The notes beneath the pieces are model-generated. The model did not search any database. It was given only the letters and a program-made list of their open reading frames with translations, and had not been told where the DNA came from. Below, in pieces: positions 6,076-11,963 of a DNA stretch of 11,963 bases. Both the position numbers and the translations under genes were made by a program. Origin of the DNA: Comamonas sp. (GTDB lineage: Bacteria > Pseudomonadota > Gammaproteobacteria > Burkholderiales > Burkholderiaceae_C); NCBI GenBank assembly GCA_018384835.1, contig JAHAYB010000421.1, forward strand, positions 1 to 11,963, written 5' to 3'. Numbering within the stretch: the stretch's first letter is position 1; each line of letters begins with the position of its first letter.

Positions 6076-6513
6076 TTAAGGCGCAGCCAAGTCATCCAGG
6101 ATGGGGCAATCCGGGCGCTCATCCCCACGGCAGCAGGCCACCAATCCCTCTAGGCTGCGCTGCATGGTTTGCAGGGCGGCAATGCGCTCTTGCAACTGTT
6201 CAATATGCTGCTGGGCAATTTGCTTGACTTGGGCGCTGCTGCGCTGCTGGTTGCGCCACAGCTCTAGCAGTTGGGCAATCTCTTGCATGGAAAAGCCCAA
6301 ATCACGGCAGCGGCGGATAAAGCGCAGGGCGTGTACATCCTTGGCGCTGTATTGGCGGTAGCCGCTATCGTTACGCGCTACGCTGGGCAGCAGTCCCAGC
6401 GTTTCGTAATGGCGCAGCATACGCGCTGAAACCCCGGCGCGGTGGGCGGCCTCGCCAATGGCAACAGGCCAAACCGCTTGTGCCGGGGTGGTTGTGGGGT
6501 TAGGCAACCTCAT
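6076..6513 (-). CDS. cueR: Copper-responsive MerR-family regulator CueR
   Basis: The N-terminal winged helix (IGEAAHRAGVSARMLRHYETLGLL, then GYRQYSAKDVHALRFIRRCRDLGFSMQEI) is a MerR DNA-binding domain, followed by the dimerisation helix and the metal loop CCRGDERPDC. C128 and C136 are separated by seven residues, as in the Cu(I)/Ag(I) site of CueR. MerR proteins sit on promoters with over-long spacers and distort them when metal binds. I chose ATG 6513 (145 residues): it has a GAAGAAGG ribosome binding site and overlaps the end of copZ by 14 bp, which implies translational coupling. An upstream GTG (6549) would add 12 residues but has no ribosome binding site. It is the second gene after copZ and may repress or activate its own operon. 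Confidence 0.9.
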   Translation of the reverse strand: MRLPNPTTTPAQAVWPVAIGEAAHRAGVSARMLRHYETLGLLPSVARNDSGYRQYSAKDVHALRFIRRCRDLGFSMQEIAQLLELWRNQQRSSAQVKQIAQQHIEQLQERIAALQTMQRSLEGLVACCRGDERPDCPILDDLAAP

Positions 6514-6697
6514 AGCCTTCTTCGGCAATGGCTGCGGCAAGCGCCTCACGGCTGGCGCTGGCAGATTGCACTACTACTTGATTGGCGGTGCGGTCGATGT
6601 TGACCTGCGCCTGTGCATCAACGCCTGCAATCGCTTGTTGTACGGCGCGTTCGCAGTGGCCGCAGGTCATGCCGGTGACTTGAAAATGGTGTTCCAT
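6500..6697 (-). CDS. copZ: Copper chaperone, CopZ-like HMA-domain protein
   Basis: A 65-residue single heavy-metal-associated domain with the metal motif MTCGHC (residues 10-15; Cys12 and Cys15 are the Cu(I) ligands) and the usual beta-alpha-beta-beta-alpha-beta layout. It would carry Cu(I) in the cytoplasm to an exporting P-type ATPase or to CueR. No copper ATPase is in the window, so the partner pump must be elsewhere. GGAGC gives a plausible ribosome binding site about 9 nt before ATG 6697. Its last 14 bp overlap cueR, so the two are expected to be one transcript from the promoter at 6737-6767. Confidence 0.92.
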   Translation of the reverse strand: MEHHFQVTGMTCGHCERAVQQAIAGVDAQAQVNIDRTANQVVVQSASASREALAAAIAEEGYEVA

Positions 6698-6736
6698 TGA
6701 AAAAGCTCCAAGTAAAAAATGAATGAAGAGGCGGCC

Positions 6737-6767
6737 ATCATCAGGCTTTACACCATGGCAAGGTCAA
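6737..6767 (-). promoter_or_regulatory. MerR-type promoter of copZ-cueR
   Basis: On the minus strand TTGACC (-35, 6767-6762) and GATGAT (-10, 6742-6737, four of six bases) are 19 bp apart. This over-long spacing is the hallmark of CueR/MerR-controlled promoters. The spacer starts TTGCCATGG as in many copper operators, but its dyad symmetry is poor (only four of nine pairs match), so CueR binding is uncertain. It leaves a leader of about 33 nt before copZ. Confidence 0.4.
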
Positions 6768-6789
6768 GCACATGGTGCAAAAGATGGGC

Positions 6790-7395
6790 TTACAACAACC
6801 CCTCAGCACGCAAAGCCGCTTGCACCGCCGGGCGGCTGCCCACGCGCTGCAAGTAAGTTTGCAGATTGGCCAAGTTGGAGGTATCCACACCCACAAACTT
6901 GCCCCAGCCCGAAACGGTGAACAAATACGCATCTGCCACACAGAAGTCGCTACCCAGCAGATAGTCCTTGCCTGCCAGTTGTTCATCTACCCAGGCAAAG
7001 CGCTTGAGCAGGCGCTCACGGGCAAAGGGCTTGTACGCTTCAGGAGCATTGGGGGCAAACAGGGGGGCAAAGCCTTGGTGCAGCTCGGTGCTGACAAAGT
7101 TTAGCCAGCTTACGGCGCGGTAGCGTGCCATATCGCCCACGGGGGGCAGCAGCTTTTTATCGGGTGCTTGGTCTGCCAGGTACTGCACGATGGCAGGGCC
7201 TTCGTGCAAGGTTTGCCCGTCTGCCAGTTGCAGCAATGGGATGTAGCCCAGCGGGTTGATGGCATAAAAATCGCTGCCATCGGGTAGCTTGTGGGTTTTG
7301 GTATCGACGCGCACCAGCTCGCAATCGAGGCCAGCTTCTTCAGCAACGATGTGGGGGGAAAGCGAGCAAGCGCCGGGGCTGTAGTACAACTTCAT
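6790..7395 (-). CDS. Beta-class glutathione S-transferase
   Basis: From ATG 7395 the protein is 201 residues and starts MKLYYSPGACSLSPH, putting the catalytic cysteine at residue 10 and a histidine at 106 (STELH), as in beta-class bacterial GSTs such as Proteus mirabilis GST B1-1 (about 203 residues). INPLGYIPLL carries the cis-proline of the thioredoxin fold, and EGPAIVQYLAD the glutathione gamma-glutamyl site. The C-terminal helical domain is complete. These enzymes conjugate or bind glutathione and handle oxidative or xenobiotic stress in the cytoplasm. An AAGG ribosome binding site lies 8-10 nt before ATG 7395; an upstream TTG at 7416 would add seven residues and is less likely. It lies upstream of copZ in the same direction, but the 92-bp gap with its own promoter suggests a separate unit. 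Confidence 0.92.
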   Translation of the reverse strand: MKLYYSPGACSLSPHIVAEEAGLDCELVRVDTKTHKLPDGSDFYAINPLGYIPLLQLADGQTLHEGPAIVQYLADQAPDKKLLPPVGDMARYRAVSWLNFVSTELHQGFAPLFAPNAPEAYKPFARERLLKRFAWVDEQLAGKDYLLGSDFCVADAYLFTVSGWGKFVGVDTSNLANLQTYLQRVGSRPAVQAALRAEGLL

Positions 7396-7479
7396 GGTCA
7401 AAGCCTTGTTAGTCAAAGAGAAAAGAAAAATAAACCAAGCCGCTACCAGCTTGCACGGTAAATACGGCTGCGGGGCGGC

Positions 7480-7509
7480 AACGGGTTAAAAATGGGAAAA
7501 TCCCCCGTT
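7480..7509. repeat. Nested inverted repeat upstream of mnmG
   Basis: AACGGG (7480-7485) can pair with CCCGTT (7504-7509), and inside it GGGA (7494-7497) pairs with TCCC (7501-7504). The two stems share one base, so they partly compete. TTATTG follows rather than a clean T-run. It lies 49 bp before the mnmG ATG, between divergent gst and mnmG, and could affect the mnmG leader. It resembles the AACGGGTTA/CCCGTTTA hairpin at the helicase stop. Confidence 0.4.
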
Positions 7510-7558
7510 TATTGTCATAGAACCACTTCAATAGCTGGTTCATCCAGGTTTGTAACCC

Positions 7559-9505
7559 ATGCTCTACCCCGAAGAATTTGATGTGATTGTTGTTGGCGGC
7601 GGCCATGCCGGCACCGAAGCTGCCTTGGCCAGTGCCCGCATGGGCTGCAAAACCGTGCTGCTGACCCACAATATAGAAACCCTGGGGCAGATGAGCTGCA
7701 ACCCCTCTATTGGCGGCATTGGCAAAGGCCACCTGGCTAAAGAGGTGGATGCGCTAGGCGGCGCAATGGCGCTGGCCACTGATCAGGCAGGCATTCAGTT
7801 TCGCATTCTGAACAGCTCCAAAGGGCCAGCCGTGCGAGCCACCCGCGCCCAGGCTGACCGGGTGATGTACAAGGCCGCCATTCGTGAAATGCTGGAAAAC
7901 CAGCCCAACCTCTACCTGTTCCAGCAAGCGGTGGATGATTTGATGGTGGAGGGTGAGCGCGTGGTAGGCGCGATTACGCAAATCGGTATTGCGTTTCGGG
8001 CACGGGCTGTCGTGCTGACGGTGGGTACTTTCCTGGATGGAAAAATCCACGTTGGCTTGCGCAACCATGAAGGCGGGCGGGCGGGCGACCCACCCTCCAT
8101 GAACCTCTCTACACGCCTTAAAGAGCTGAAGCTGCCCCAAGGTCGTTTGAAAACCGGCACGCCACCGCGCATTGATGGGCGCACCATCGACTTTAGCCAA
8201 TGCACCGAGCAATGGGGCGATGCAGATGCGCCCGCCTTTAGCTACCGTGGCCACGTCAATATGCACCCGCGCCAAGTGCCCTGCTGGATTACCAATACCA
8301 ACCAGCACACGCATGACATTATCCGCAGCGGCTTTGACCGCAGCCCCATGTTCACCGGCAAGATTGAGGGCGTAGGCCCGCGTTACTGCCCCAGCGTGGA
8401 AGACAAAATCAACCGCTTTGCTGACAAAGACAGCCACCAGATTTTCCTGGAGCCAGAGGGGCTGGATACCCACGAGTACTACCCCAACGGCATCTCTACC
8501 AGCCTGCCGTTTGATATTCAGTTTGCGCTGGTGCGCTCCATCAAGGGGCTGGAAAACGCCCATATCCTGCGCCCCGGCTACGCCATTGAGTACGACTACT
8601 TCGACCCCCGCGCCCTGAAAAGCACGTTTGAAACGCGACAAATCTCCGGCCTATTCTTTGCGGGGCAAATCAACGGAACCACCGGTTATGAAGAGGCCGC
8701 CGCCCAAGGCTTGTTTGCCGGTATGAACGCAGCGCTGCAAGTGCGCGAAAAAGATGCCTGGATTCCCCGTCGTGACGAAGCCTATATGGGTGTGCTGATT
8801 GATGACCTCATCACCAAAGGCGTGAACGAGCCTTACCGCATGTTCACCAGCCGCGCCGAGTTCCGCCTGCAACTGCGCGAAGACAATGCCGATATGCGTT
8901 TGACGGAAATTGGCCGCACCCTGGGCGTTGTGCCTGATGGGCAATGGGACATGTTCAACCGCAAACGCGATGCCGTTGCACGTGAAACAGAGCGTTTGAA
9001 GGCCACCTGGGTCAATCCGCGCAATCTGCCCCCCTCTGAGGCCGAGCGCGTGCTGGGCAAGCACATCGAGCGCGAATACAACCTGTTTGACCTGCTGCGC
9101 CGCCCCGGCGTGGAATATGCCAAGCTGATGAGTTTGCAAGAAGGCAAGTACCAGTCGCCAGATGTTTCACGCGCCGTCTTAGAAGATTTATGCGATGCCG
9201 TGGTCGAGCAGGTAGAGATTGCCGCTAAGTATTCTGGTTATATCAACCGCCAGAAGGAAGAAGTGGAGCGTGCCGCTCACTACGAAAGCATGAAGATTCC
9301 CAGCAGCTTGGACTATCAACAAGTCTCTGCCTTGTCGATTGAGGCGCGTCAGATACTGGCAAAACACCGCCCGGAAACGCTGGGCCAAGCATCTCGCATT
9401 TCTGGCATTACGCCTGCTGCGGTATCGCTGCTCATGATTCACCTGAAAAAAGGCAGTGGCAAGGCTGCTGGCAAAACCGGCGATAAGCAAGAGGTGCAGG
9501 CATGA
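7559..9505 (+). CDS. mnmG: tRNA uridine-5-carboxymethylaminomethyl modification enzyme MnmG (GidA)
   Basis: The 648-residue protein has the FAD-binding motif [10 protein letters not shown] (residues 13-22), then [47 protein letters not shown] and RYCPSVEDK, whose cysteine is C277 as in E. coli MnmG. The C-terminal helical domain that contacts MnmE and tRNA is complete. With MnmE it makes the cmnm5 modification at wobble uridine 34 of certain tRNAs. Its length is close to the E. coli 629; the extra residues are a Gly/Lys-rich C-terminal tail ([17 protein letters not shown]). The ribosome binding site before ATG 7559 is weak (AGG about 12 nt upstream). It overlaps rsmG by ATGA, so the two are translationally coupled. 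A parS site is embedded at 8974-8989. Confidence 0.98.
   Translation: MLYPEEFDVIVVGGGHAGTEAALASARMGCKTVLLTHNIETLGQMSCNPSIGGIGKGHLAKEVDALGGAMALATDQAGIQFRILNSSKGPAVRATRAQADRVMYKAAIREMLENQPNLYLFQQAVDDLMVEGERVVGAITQIGIAFRARAVVLTVGTFLDGKIHVGLRNHEGGRAGDPPSMNLSTRLKELKLPQGRLKTGTPPRIDGRTIDFSQCTEQWGDADAPAFSYRGHVNMHPRQVPCWITNTNQHTHDIIRSGFDRSPMFTGKIEGVGPRYCPSVEDKINRFADKDSHQIFLEPEGLDTHEYYPNGISTSLPFDIQFALVRSIKGLENAHILRPGYAIEYDYFDPRALKSTFETRQISGLFFAGQINGTTGYEEAAAQGLFAGMNAALQVREKDAWIPRRDEAYMGVLIDDLITKGVNEPYRMFTSRAEFRLQLREDNADMRLTEIGRTLGVVPDGQWDMFNRKRDAVARETERLKATWVNPRNLPPSEAERVLGKHIEREYNLFDLLRRPGVEYAKLMSLQEGKYQSPDVSRAVLEDLCDAVVEQVEIAAKYSGYINRQKEEVERAAHYESMKIPSSLDYQQVSALSIEARQILAKHRPETLGQASRISGITPAAVSLLMIHLKKGSGKAAGKTGDKQEVQA
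8974..8989. other. parS: parS centromere site inside mnmG
   Basis: CGTTGCACGTGAAACA matches the bacterial parS consensus TGTTNCACGTGAAACA at every defined position but the first (C for T). It is read through as mnmG codons (A-V-A-R-E-T). It lies about 2.6 kb upstream of parB and 5 kb from oriC, where ParB-parS complexes normally form. A half-site TGTTTCACG occurs at 9163-9171. ParB binding is inferred from the motif and context. Confidence 0.8.
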
Positions 9506-10206
9506 ATGGTGTGAATGGCGTGAATGCGGCTGGATTAGATGATTTACGCCCCGGTTTACAAGCCGGTTTGGCGCAATTGGGTTTGCTGCTGAATGCGGGG
9601 CAAGAACAACAGTTGCTGGATTTTCTGGCGCTGCTGCACAAATGGAACAAGGTCTATAACCTAACCGCAGTGCGCAACCTGCAAGAGATGCTGACCCACC
9701 ACCTGCTAGACAGCCTGGCCGCTGTGCCCGCACTGCAAAAATATCTACAGCAACACCCCACAGCGCAGCGCCTACTAGATGTGGGTGCGGGCGGTGGCTT
9801 GCCCGGCGTGGTGTTTGCCATTTGCTGCCCCGATTTGCAGGTGCATTGTGTGGATACCGTGGCAAAAAAAGCCGCCTTTATCCAGCAGGCGGCAGCCAGC
9901 TTGGGGCTGGGCAACTTGCGCGGCATCCATGCACGGGTGGAATCGCTGACTGGGCAGGACTATGCCGTGATTAGTTGCCGGGCTTTTGCCAGCTTGGTCG
10001 ATTTCACCCAATGGTCGCAAGCGGCGCTAGCTCCTGATGGAGTGTGGCTGGCCTTAAAGGGCAAGCATCCAGAAGAGGAAATTGCTGCCCTAGCACAGCA
10101 GCAGCCCGTGCTAGCGCAAGTGCTTGCTACAGACACCGTTACCGTGCCCTTTTTACAAGCGCAGCGCTGTTTGGTTTGGATGCAAGCGGCGGCACAATCA
10201 ATCTGA
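9502..10206 (+). CDS. rsmG: 16S rRNA (guanine-527-N7) methyltransferase RsmG (GidB)
   Basis: A 234-residue class I methyltransferase. [11 protein letters not shown] (48-58) and the SAM-binding [12 protein letters not shown] (91-102) are typical RsmG motifs, with [14 protein letters not shown] further on. It methylates N7 of G527 in 16S rRNA on the small subunit; loss gives low-level streptomycin resistance in several bacteria. It is somewhat longer than E. coli RsmG (207), partly from an N-terminal extension ([15 protein letters not shown]) encoded by a small internal repeat (AATGGTGTG/AATGGCGTG), so the true start could be slightly later. The ATG overlaps the mnmG stop as ATGA. parA follows after 28 bp, so one transcript mnmG-rsmG-parA is likely. 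Confidence 0.96.
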   Translation: MNGVNGVNAAGLDDLRPGLQAGLAQLGLLLNAGQEQQLLDFLALLHKWNKVYNLTAVRNLQEMLTHHLLDSLAAVPALQKYLQQHPTAQRLLDVGAGGGLPGVVFAICCPDLQVHCVDTVAKKAAFIQQAAASLGLGNLRGIHARVESLTGQDYAVISCRAFASLVDFTQWSQAALAPDGVWLALKGKHPEEEIAALAQQQPVLAQVLATDTVTVPFLQAQRCLVWMQAAAQSI

Positions 10207-10234
10207 ATACCCAACCTAAAAACAACGAAGCAAT

Positions 10235-11005
10235 ATGGCCAAAGTCTTTTGTGTTGCCAACCAAAAAGGCGGCGTGGGTAAAACCACCACCGCCGTCAAT
10301 CTTGCAGCGGGTTTGGCAAAAATTGGGCAGCGGGTGCTGCTGGTGGATTTAGACCCCCAGGGCAATGCCACCATGGGCGCAGGGGTAGATAAGCGCACCC
10401 TCAACCCAACGGTGTACGAGGTGCTACTGGAAGGGCGCAGCGTGGCAGAAGCGGCGGTGTTCTCAGAGAAATGCGGATTTCATGTGCTGGGAGCCAACCG
10501 CGAACTCAGCGGCGCAGAGGTCGAGCTGGTCAATGCCCCAGAGCGCACCAAGCGCCTAGAAAAAGCCTTGCAGCCCGCCGATGCCGATTTTGATTTTGTA
10601 CTGATTGACTGCCCGCCCAGCCTCTCAATGCTCACCCTCAACGGCCTGTGCGCGGCGCACGGCGTGATTGTGCCCATGCAGTGCGAATACTTTGCGCTGG
10701 AAGGGGTGGCAGACTTGGTCAACACCATCCAGCAGGTGCAGGCGAATATGAACCCGCAGCTACAAATCATTGGCCTGCTGCGGGTGATGTTTGACCCACG
10801 CACTACCTTGCAGCAGCAGGTCAGCGAGCAATTGCACGCACATTTTGGCGACAAGATGTTTGATACCGTGATTCCTCGCAATGTGCGCCTGGCAGAGGCT
10901 CCTAGCTATGGCCTGCCCGGTGTGATTTTTGACCCATCAGCCAAAGGTAGCAAAGCCTTTATCGCCTTTGCCCAAGAAATGGTTGAGCGCGTGCAGCGCG
11001 TATAA
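10235..11005 (+). CDS. parA: Chromosome-partitioning ATPase ParA (Soj)
   Basis: A 256-residue deviant-Walker ATPase: KGGVGKTT (residues 11-18, with the signature lysine K11), LVDLDPQGN (36-44) and Walker B FVLIDCPPS (122-130). It lacks the N-terminal helix-turn-helix of plasmid type Ia ParA and is of the chromosomal Soj type. ATP-bound dimers coat the nucleoid and pull ParB-parS complexes, so newly copied origins move apart. The ribosome binding site is weak (ACGAAG, 28-bp gap after rsmG). Downstream genes follow at 31 bp (hydrolase) and then by overlap (parB), so parA-hydrolase-parB are probably cotranscribed. A strong parS in mnmG and the nearby oriC confirm a chromosomal rather than plasmid role. 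Confidence 0.97.
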   Translation: MAKVFCVANQKGGVGKTTTAVNLAAGLAKIGQRVLLVDLDPQGNATMGAGVDKRTLNPTVYEVLLEGRSVAEAAVFSEKCGFHVLGANRELSGAEVELVNAPERTKRLEKALQPADADFDFVLIDCPPSLSMLTLNGLCAAHGVIVPMQCEYFALEGVADLVNTIQQVQANMNPQLQIIGLLRVMFDPRTTLQQQVSEQLHAHFGDKMFDTVIPRNVRLAEAPSYGLPGVIFDPSAKGSKAFIAFAQEMVERVQRV

Positions 11006-11036
11006 GCCCTGGGGCTAGGGTGAACTAGGGACTATC

Positions 11037-11612
11037 GTGACACAAGCGCAAACCCCCACCGTATTGCTATTGCCGGGCTGGCAGAACTCTGACCCAGAAC
11101 ACTGGCAAAGCCGCTGGCAAGCCTTGTATGGCTACCAGCGCCTAGAGCAGCATGACTGGCAACGCCCCCTGCGTGGCGACTGGACGGCACGCCTGCATGA
11201 GGCCGTTATGGCCAGCCCCCAGCCGTTAGTGCTGGTCGCCCATAGCCTGGGTTGTATTTTGCTGGCATGGTGGGCTGCCCATGCACCGGCAGCCGCCACA
11301 GCCAAAGTCAGCGCCGCCTTGCTGGTTGCCCCTGGCGATGTGGAACAGGCAGACCTGCGTGAACACATTCCCGGCTGGGCACCTGTGGCGATGCAGCCCC
11401 TGCCGTTTCCCGCCGTGCTGGTGGGTAGCCACAACGACCCCTATTGCAGCCATACCCGCGCCCAAAGTTTCGCCCAGGCCTGGGGGGCGCAATGGGTGGA
11501 TGCGGGCGATGCTGGCCATATCAACACCGCCAGCGGCCTGGCAGACTGGCCTAGCGGCCATCAATTGCTGCAACAACTGATAAAGGACACCTGTCATGGC
11601 AACAACCCCTAA
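11037..11612 (+). CDS. RBBP9/YdeN-family alpha/beta hydrolase
   Basis: A 191-residue small serine hydrolase. It starts TVLLLPGWQNSDPEHWQSRWQ, typical of the RBBP9/YdeN family. The nucleophile elbow is AHSLGC with Ser70; the acid is likely Asp134 (SHNDPY) and the base His161 (DAGHIN), giving a full catalytic triad. The substrate is unknown. The start is a GTG at 11037 with an AGGG ribosome binding site about 7 nt upstream. The gene lies between parA and parB (31-bp gap before, 17-bp overlap with parB after), so it must be translated with the partition genes. I recall this insertion in other Comamonadaceae, but no partition role is established. The overlap means its tail IKDTCHGNNP is also parB start sequence. 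Confidence 0.88.
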   Translation: MTQAQTPTVLLLPGWQNSDPEHWQSRWQALYGYQRLEQHDWQRPLRGDWTARLHEAVMASPQPLVLVAHSLGCILLAWWAAHAPAAATAKVSAALLVAPGDVEQADLREHIPGWAPVAMQPLPFPAVLVGSHNDPYCSHTRAQSFAQAWGAQWVDAGDAGHINTASGLADWPSGHQLLQQLIKDTCHGNNP

Positions 11613-11963
11613 ACGCAAAGGCTTGGGCCGAGGACTGGAAGCGCTGCTTGGCCCCACGGTAGCCACTGAAGATGTTGCCGCCCCCAGTGGCGATGTCGTT
11701 ACGCAATTGGCATTGGAGCAATTGCAAGCAGGCCAATACCAGCCGCGTACCCGTATGGACGAGGGCGCTTTGTACGAGCTGGCCGAAAGCATCAAAACCC
11801 AGGGCATCATGCAACCCATCTTGGTGCGCCCTCTGGCTCAAGCAGGGCAGGGTGCAGATACTCGCTACGAAATCATTGCTGGTGAGCGCCGCTTTCGCGC
11901 TGCCAAGCTGGCGGGGCTAGAGTCCGTGCCGGTGCTGGTACGCCAAGTGCCAGACCAGGCCGC
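11596..11963 (+). CDS. parB: Chromosome-partitioning protein ParB (Spo0J), N-terminal part, cut by window end
   Basis: The frame runs from ATG 11596 to the last base, giving 122 complete codons without a stop. The N-terminus MATTPKRKGLGRGLEALLG is the conserved ParA-stimulating peptide with its basic GLGRGL motif. QYQPR (47-51) and GERRFRAAK (96-104) are ParB-family signatures; the latter is the box of the CTP-binding domain. ParB loads at parS, slides along DNA as a CTP-dependent clamp and stimulates ParA ATPase. The helix-turn-helix and dimer domain lie outside the window. AAAGGA is a good ribosome binding site, lying inside the end of the hydrolase gene, with which it overlaps by 17 bp. 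Confidence 0.97.
   Translation, partial: MATTPKRKGLGRGLEALLGPTVATEDVAAPSGDVVTQLALEQLQAGQYQPRTRMDEGALYELAESIKTQGIMQPILVRPLAQAGQGADTRYEIIAGERRFRAAKLAGLESVPVLVRQVPDQA

Noticed and set aside
7754..8641. 295-codon open frame antisense to mnmG
   Set aside because: It lies wholly opposite the clear mnmG coding sequence, and such long antisense frames are common in GC-rich genes; the product looks like nothing known.
9188..9865. 225-codon antisense frame across mnmG and rsmG
   Set aside because: It is opposite two well-supported genes and has no recognisable motif or start signal.
1..11963. CRISPR arrays, tRNA or rRNA genes, insertion sequences and phage genes
   Set aside because: I looked for regularly spaced repeats, tRNA-like arms and transposase or phage proteins and saw none.

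Overview
The window looks like the replication-origin region of a betaproteobacterial chromosome, most likely Burkholderiales and probably Comamonadaceae. The evidence is the gene content and order: a SPOR-domain protein, a DinG-type helicase, rdgC, mnmG-rsmG-parA-(RBBP9/YdeN hydrolase)-parB, moderately high GC in the genes, and no GATC sites that I can see in the origin. The genus is not determined. dnaA is not in the window.

Left part (1-3500): the 3' end of a SPOR-domain protein gene; a 631-bp AT-rich gap with two exact DnaA boxes, several near matches and a 7-bp-arm dyad that looks like a repressor operator; then a long DinG-type iron-sulfur helicase gene pointing toward the origin.

Middle (3500-4250): a gene-free, AT-rich segment that I call oriC with good confidence. 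It holds a DnaA box, a run of five TAG trinucleotides (DnaA-trios) and an AT-rich unwinding stretch, arranged like the known bacterial basal unwinding system. A full IHF-consensus site and a DnaA-box array ending in an exact TTATGCACA follow. A second, opposite-facing box plus trio run borders the same AT-rich stretch, giving a mirror-image arrangement. Two minus-strand terminators and another inverted repeat separate the origin from the next gene, and a 14-bp-stem hairpin lies on the helicase side.

Right part (4251-11963): a minus-strand periplasmic Spy/CpxP-like protein (LTxxQ motifs); divergently, rdgC behind a terminator-like leader hairpin; a minus-strand copper pair (copZ, cueR) with a MerR-type 19-bp-spacer promoter; a minus-strand beta-class glutathione S-transferase; then the plus-strand cluster mnmG-rsmG-parA-hydrolase-parB, with parB cut by the window edge. 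A near-perfect parS site lies inside mnmG about 5 kb from the origin, so origin, centromere and partition genes are together.

Functional picture: DnaA (encoded elsewhere) would open oriC. ParB would load at parS in mnmG and ParA would segregate the newly copied origin. MnmG and RsmG modify tRNA and 16S rRNA. RdgC and the helicase act in recombination and repair. The copper, GST and Spy-like genes are stress functions inserted between oriC and the partition cluster.
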